From: Cellulomonas sp. PhB150
GTDB lineage: Bacteria; Actinomycetota; Actinomycetes; Actinomycetales; Cellulomonadaceae
Reading direction: 5' to 3'
Assembly: GCF_003755175.1 (NCBI RefSeq)
Contig: NZ_RKHX01000003.1
Span: 1 to 64,000, forward strand
Length of the DNA stretch: 64,000 nucleotides
Shown here piece by piece: positions 61,659 to 64,000 of this stretch. A model generated the notes under the pieces. That model ran no database searches. It was not told where the DNA came from and saw nothing but the letters and a program-made list of their open reading frames with translations. Position 1 is the first letter of the stretch. Each line of letters begins with the position of its first letter. Both the position numbers and the translations under genes were made by a program.

Positions 61659-61694
61659 GCGGTGGCCCGGCGGACGACGCCGCCGGGCCACCGC
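61659..61694 (-). other. Perfect 15-bp hairpin between urtA and urtB
   Basis: Arms 61659-61673 and 61680-61694 are exact reverse complements around a 6-nt loop, a few bases past the urtA stop. No T-run. Such intercistronic hairpins often stabilise the binding-protein mRNA or partly terminate transcription, giving more UrtA than permease. Confidence 0.7.
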
Positions 61695-61700
61695 AGCGGA

Positions 61701-62963
61701 TCAGGACAGGCCCGCGGCCCAGTCGTAGCCCTTGAGGAACGGGTCCGGCTCGATGGGACCGTCGGACGACCACTCGGTGTAGATGAGGCCGTCGGCGGCG
61801 ATCTTGCCGATGAGGGCGGTCTTGGCGATGTGGTGGTTGTCGCCGTTCACCGTGACCGTGCCCTCGGGGGCGTCGAAGCTCACGCCGCCGGCTGCCGCCT
61901 GGATGTCGGGGACCGCGAACGACTTGGCCTTCTCGACCATGCCCTTCCACAGGTAGAGCGACGTGTACGCGGCCTCCATCGGGTCGGAGGTGACGCGGTC
62001 GTCGCCGTACTTGGCCTTGAAGTCCGCGACGAACTTCTTGTTCGCCGGGCTGTCGACCGTCTGGTAGTAGTTCCACGCCGTGAGCTGGCCCTCGACGTTG
62101 TCGACACCGATGCCGCCGACCTCCTCCTCGGCGATCGACACCGAGACGACCGGCATCGCGTCGGCCGACATGCCGGCGTTCTTGTACTCCTTGAAGAACG
62201 CGACGTTGGAGTCGCCGTTGAGGGTGTTGAACACCGCGTCGGCGCCCGAGCCCTTGAGCTTGTTGACGATCGTCGCGAAGTCGGTGTGGCCGAGCGGGGC
62301 GTACTCCTCGCCGACGATCTCGATCCCGTTCGCCTTGGCGTAGGCGATGATCTCCTTGTTGGCCGTGCGCGGGAACACGTAGTCCGAGCCGACCAGGAAG
62401 ACCTTCTTCTTGCCCTGCTCCTTGAGGTAGTCCATCGCGGGGATGATCTGCTGGTTGGTCGTCGCGCCGGTGTAGAAGATGTTCTTCGACGCCTCGAGGC
62501 CCTCGTACTGCACGGGGTAGAACAGCAGCGAGTCGTGGCCCTCGAAGACGGGCAGCATCGCCTTGCGGGACGACGAGGTCCAGCCGCCGAAGACGGCCGC
62601 GACGCAGTCGGACGTGATGAGCTTCTCCGCCTTCTCGGCGAACACCGTCGGCTCGGACGCGCCGTCCTCCGCCACGATGGTGAGCTTCTTGCCGAGCACG
62701 CCGCCGGCCGCGTTGATCTCGTCGGCCGCCATGTCGAGCGAGTCGCGGACCGTCTGCTCGGAGATGGCCATCGTGCCGGACAGGGAGTTGAGGAACCCGA
62801 TCTTGATCGAGTCTCCCGACGTGTCGACGCAGGACGCGCCGCCCGTCCCGCCGCCGGCGGCGGCGCCCGGGGTGTCGTCGGTCTTGGAGCCGCAGCCGGT
62901 CAGGCCGACGGACACGGTGAGCGCGGCAACGAGTGCGAGTGCGCGCGTGAGAGGTCTGGTCAA
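61701..62963 (-). CDS. urtA: Urea ABC transporter substrate-binding lipoprotein UrtA
   Basis: 420 residues from the TTG at 62961-62963 (AAAGG upstream). The signal peptide ends in LTG|C, Cys24, so the protein is lipid-anchored outside the membrane. UrtA-type core: [76 protein letters not shown]. First gene of urtABCDE. The 218-bp upstream region shares architecture with the urea carboxylase promoter. Confidence 0.96.
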   Translation of the reverse strand: MTRPLTRALALVAALTVSVGLTGCGSKTDDTPGAAAGGGTGGASCVDTSGDSIKIGFLNSLSGTMAISEQTVRDSLDMAADEINAAGGVLGKKLTIVAEDGASEPTVFAEKAEKLITSDCVAAVFGGWTSSSRKAMLPVFEGHDSLLFYPVQYEGLEASKNIFYTGATTNQQIIPAMDYLKEQGKKKVFLVGSDYVFPRTANKEIIAYAKANGIEIVGEEYAPLGHTDFATIVNKLKGSGADAVFNTLNGDSNVAFFKEYKNAGMSADAMPVVSVSIAEEEVGGIGVDNVEGQLTAWNYYQTVDSPANKKFVADFKAKYGDDRVTSDPMEAAYTSLYLWKGMVEKAKSFAVPDIQAAAGGVSFDAPEGTVTVNGDNHHIAKTALIGKIAADGLIYTEWSSDGPIEPDPFLKGYDWAAGLS

Positions 62964-63046
62964 CGAAGTGCCTTTCGCTGGGGACGAGCGGAGCAGATCC
63001 GGACGGGCAGGCTCAGGCAGCACGCGCACCGCGCTGTGTCCCGTGC

Positions 63047-63130
63047 TGTATACATCCCTGTGCCCATGCCCGATGACGCTAGGGACCGGGTGTTTCGGAC
63101 AGGCACGACCTCCGGTAAACGCCTCGTTTC
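63047..63130 (-). promoter_or_regulatory. urtA promoter with GlnR-like sites and TGTATACA operator
   Basis: Minus strand: GAAAC (63126-63130), 6 nt, TTTAC (63115-63119), 18 nt, GAAAC (63092-63096), 10 nt, TAGCGT (63076-63081), then the palindrome TGTATACA (63047-63054). Same order as upstream of urea carboxylase, with the -10-to-GAAAC gap identical (10 nt). The rest of the gap to the aminotransferase start (63131-63181) shows nothing else. Confidence 0.55.
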
Positions 63131-63181
63131 GCCCTGGTCCCGATTCGGCGTCGCTCGGGCCCGCCCGGATACCCTGCGGAC

Positions 63182-64000
63182 ATGCCCCTGCGCGCGCTGG
63201 ACCAGTCGTCCAAGCTGAAGAACGTCCTCTACGAGATCCGCGGCAAGGCCCTCGACGAGGTCGCCCGGCTCGAGGCCGACGGCTACAGCGTGCTCAAGCT
63301 CAACACCGGCAACCCGGCCGCGTTCGGGTTCGACGCCCCGCACCAGATCGTGCGCGACGTGGTGGCCGCGATCCCCACCGCGCACGGGTACACCGACAGC
63401 CGCGGCATCCTGTCCGCTCGTCGGGCCGTCGTCACGCGCTACGAGACCGAGCCCGGCTTCCCGCAGATCGACGTCGACGACGTCTACCTGGGCAACGGCG
63501 TGTCCGAGCTCATCACGATGGTCATGCAGGCGCTGCTCGACGAGGGCGACGAGGTGCTCATCCCCTCACCGGACTACCCGTTGTGGACCGCGATGACGTC
63601 GCTGTCCGACGGCAAGCCGGTGCACTACCGGTGCGACGAGTCCGCCGGCTGGGAGCCCGACCTCGAGCACATCCGCTCGCTCGTCACGCCGCGCACCAAG
63701 GCGATCGTCGTCATCAACCCGAACAACCCGACCGGCGCGGTCTACTCACGCGAGGTCCTCGAGGGCATCGCCGCGATCGCGCGCGAGCACTCCCTGCTCC
63801 TGCTGTCCGACGAGATCTACGACCGGATCCTGTTCGACGGCGCGACCCACACCCCGATGGCCACGGTCGCCCCCGACCTGCTGTGCCTGACGTTCAACGG
63901 GCTGTCCAAGACGTACCGCGTGGCGGGCTACCGGTCCGGGTGGATGGTCGTGACCGGTCCCCGCGACCACGCCACCGGCTTCCTCGAGGGCATCACGCTG
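63182..64000 (+). CDS. PLP-dependent aminotransferase (AlaT-like), C-terminal part beyond the window
   Basis: 273 codons from the ATG at 63182 to the right edge, no stop. Fold-type I aminotransferase: [71 protein letters not shown] and the Schiff-base Lys243 in [16 protein letters not shown]. The sequence resembles alanine/glutamate aminotransferases (AlaT) of actinobacteria. It reads divergently from urtA. Confidence 0.9.
   Translation, partial: MPLRALDQSSKLKNVLYEIRGKALDEVARLEADGYSVLKLNTGNPAAFGFDAPHQIVRDVVAAIPTAHGYTDSRGILSARRAVVTRYETEPGFPQIDVDDVYLGNGVSELITMVMQALLDEGDEVLIPSPDYPLWTAMTSLSDGKPVHYRCDESAGWEPDLEHIRSLVTPRTKAIVVINPNNPTGAVYSREVLEGIAAIAREHSLLLLSDEIYDRILFDGATHTPMATVAPDLLCLTFNGLSKTYRVAGYRSGWMVVTGPRDHATGFLEGITL

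Overview
The window is GC-rich throughout, with G/C-ending codons, GTG and TTG starts and many 1- or 4-bp stop/start overlaps. It carries actinobacterial marker families (DUF2530, DUF3027, DUF4031, WXG100, the bacterial XPB helicase with its helicase-associated partner, and a Urt/urea carboxylase locus). Together with a complete Gram-positive-type flagellar cluster this suggests a motile actinobacterium. Cellulomonas or a close relative is my best guess, from gene content only.

Positions 1-34949 hold one flagellar/chemotaxis island. On the minus strand, read right to left, it runs fliA, fliC, fliD-fliS-(fliT-like), flgB-flgC-fliE-fliF-fliG-fliH-fliI-fliJ-(NlpC/P60)-fliK-flgD-flgE, flbD-motA-motB-fliL-fliM-fliN-fliO-fliP-fliQ-fliR-flhB-flhA-(FlhF-like)-csrA, cheA-cheW and a truncated chemoreceptor gene. 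On the plus strand it holds flgN-flgK-flgL-fliW and a degenerate-EAL/HDOD gene. Five boundaries carry the same sigma-28-like signature (CCTCACACC or near match, exactly 13 nt, CCGATGGG-like), with weaker copies before cheA and flgN. The predicted fliC leader begins with a hairpin whose tetraloop is CGGA and ends in a CAAGGAGG Shine-Dalgarno. With csrA and fliW both present, this points to CsrA-FliW control of flagellin translation. The 427-bp divergent region between fliA and flgN holds four abutting inverted repeats and a perfect TGTGA-N2-TA-N2-TCACA CRP/GlxR-type site.

Positions 34959-51661 are ordinary housekeeping genes: DUF2530, an Hsp90/sacsin-like ATPase, DUF3027, a cold-shock protein, an M20 amidohydrolase, a helicase-associated protein plus XPB, an ABC-F protein, a class I glutamine amidotransferase, an OmpR-type two-component pair, an HD hydrolase, a lone WXG100 protein, DUF4031 and a small membrane protein.

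Positions 51806-63130 form a nitrogen-acquisition locus on the minus strand: urtA-urtB-urtC-urtD-urtE (urea ABC importer), a GntR/FCD regulator, urea carboxylase and allophanate hydrolase. This is the ATP-dependent, urease-independent route from urea to ammonia. The urtA and urea carboxylase promoters share GlnR-like half-sites, a TAGCGT -10 at identical spacing and a GTATAC operator-like sequence just downstream. A PLP aminotransferase (AlaT-like) runs off the right edge. No rRNA, tRNA, IS element or CRISPR array was seen.
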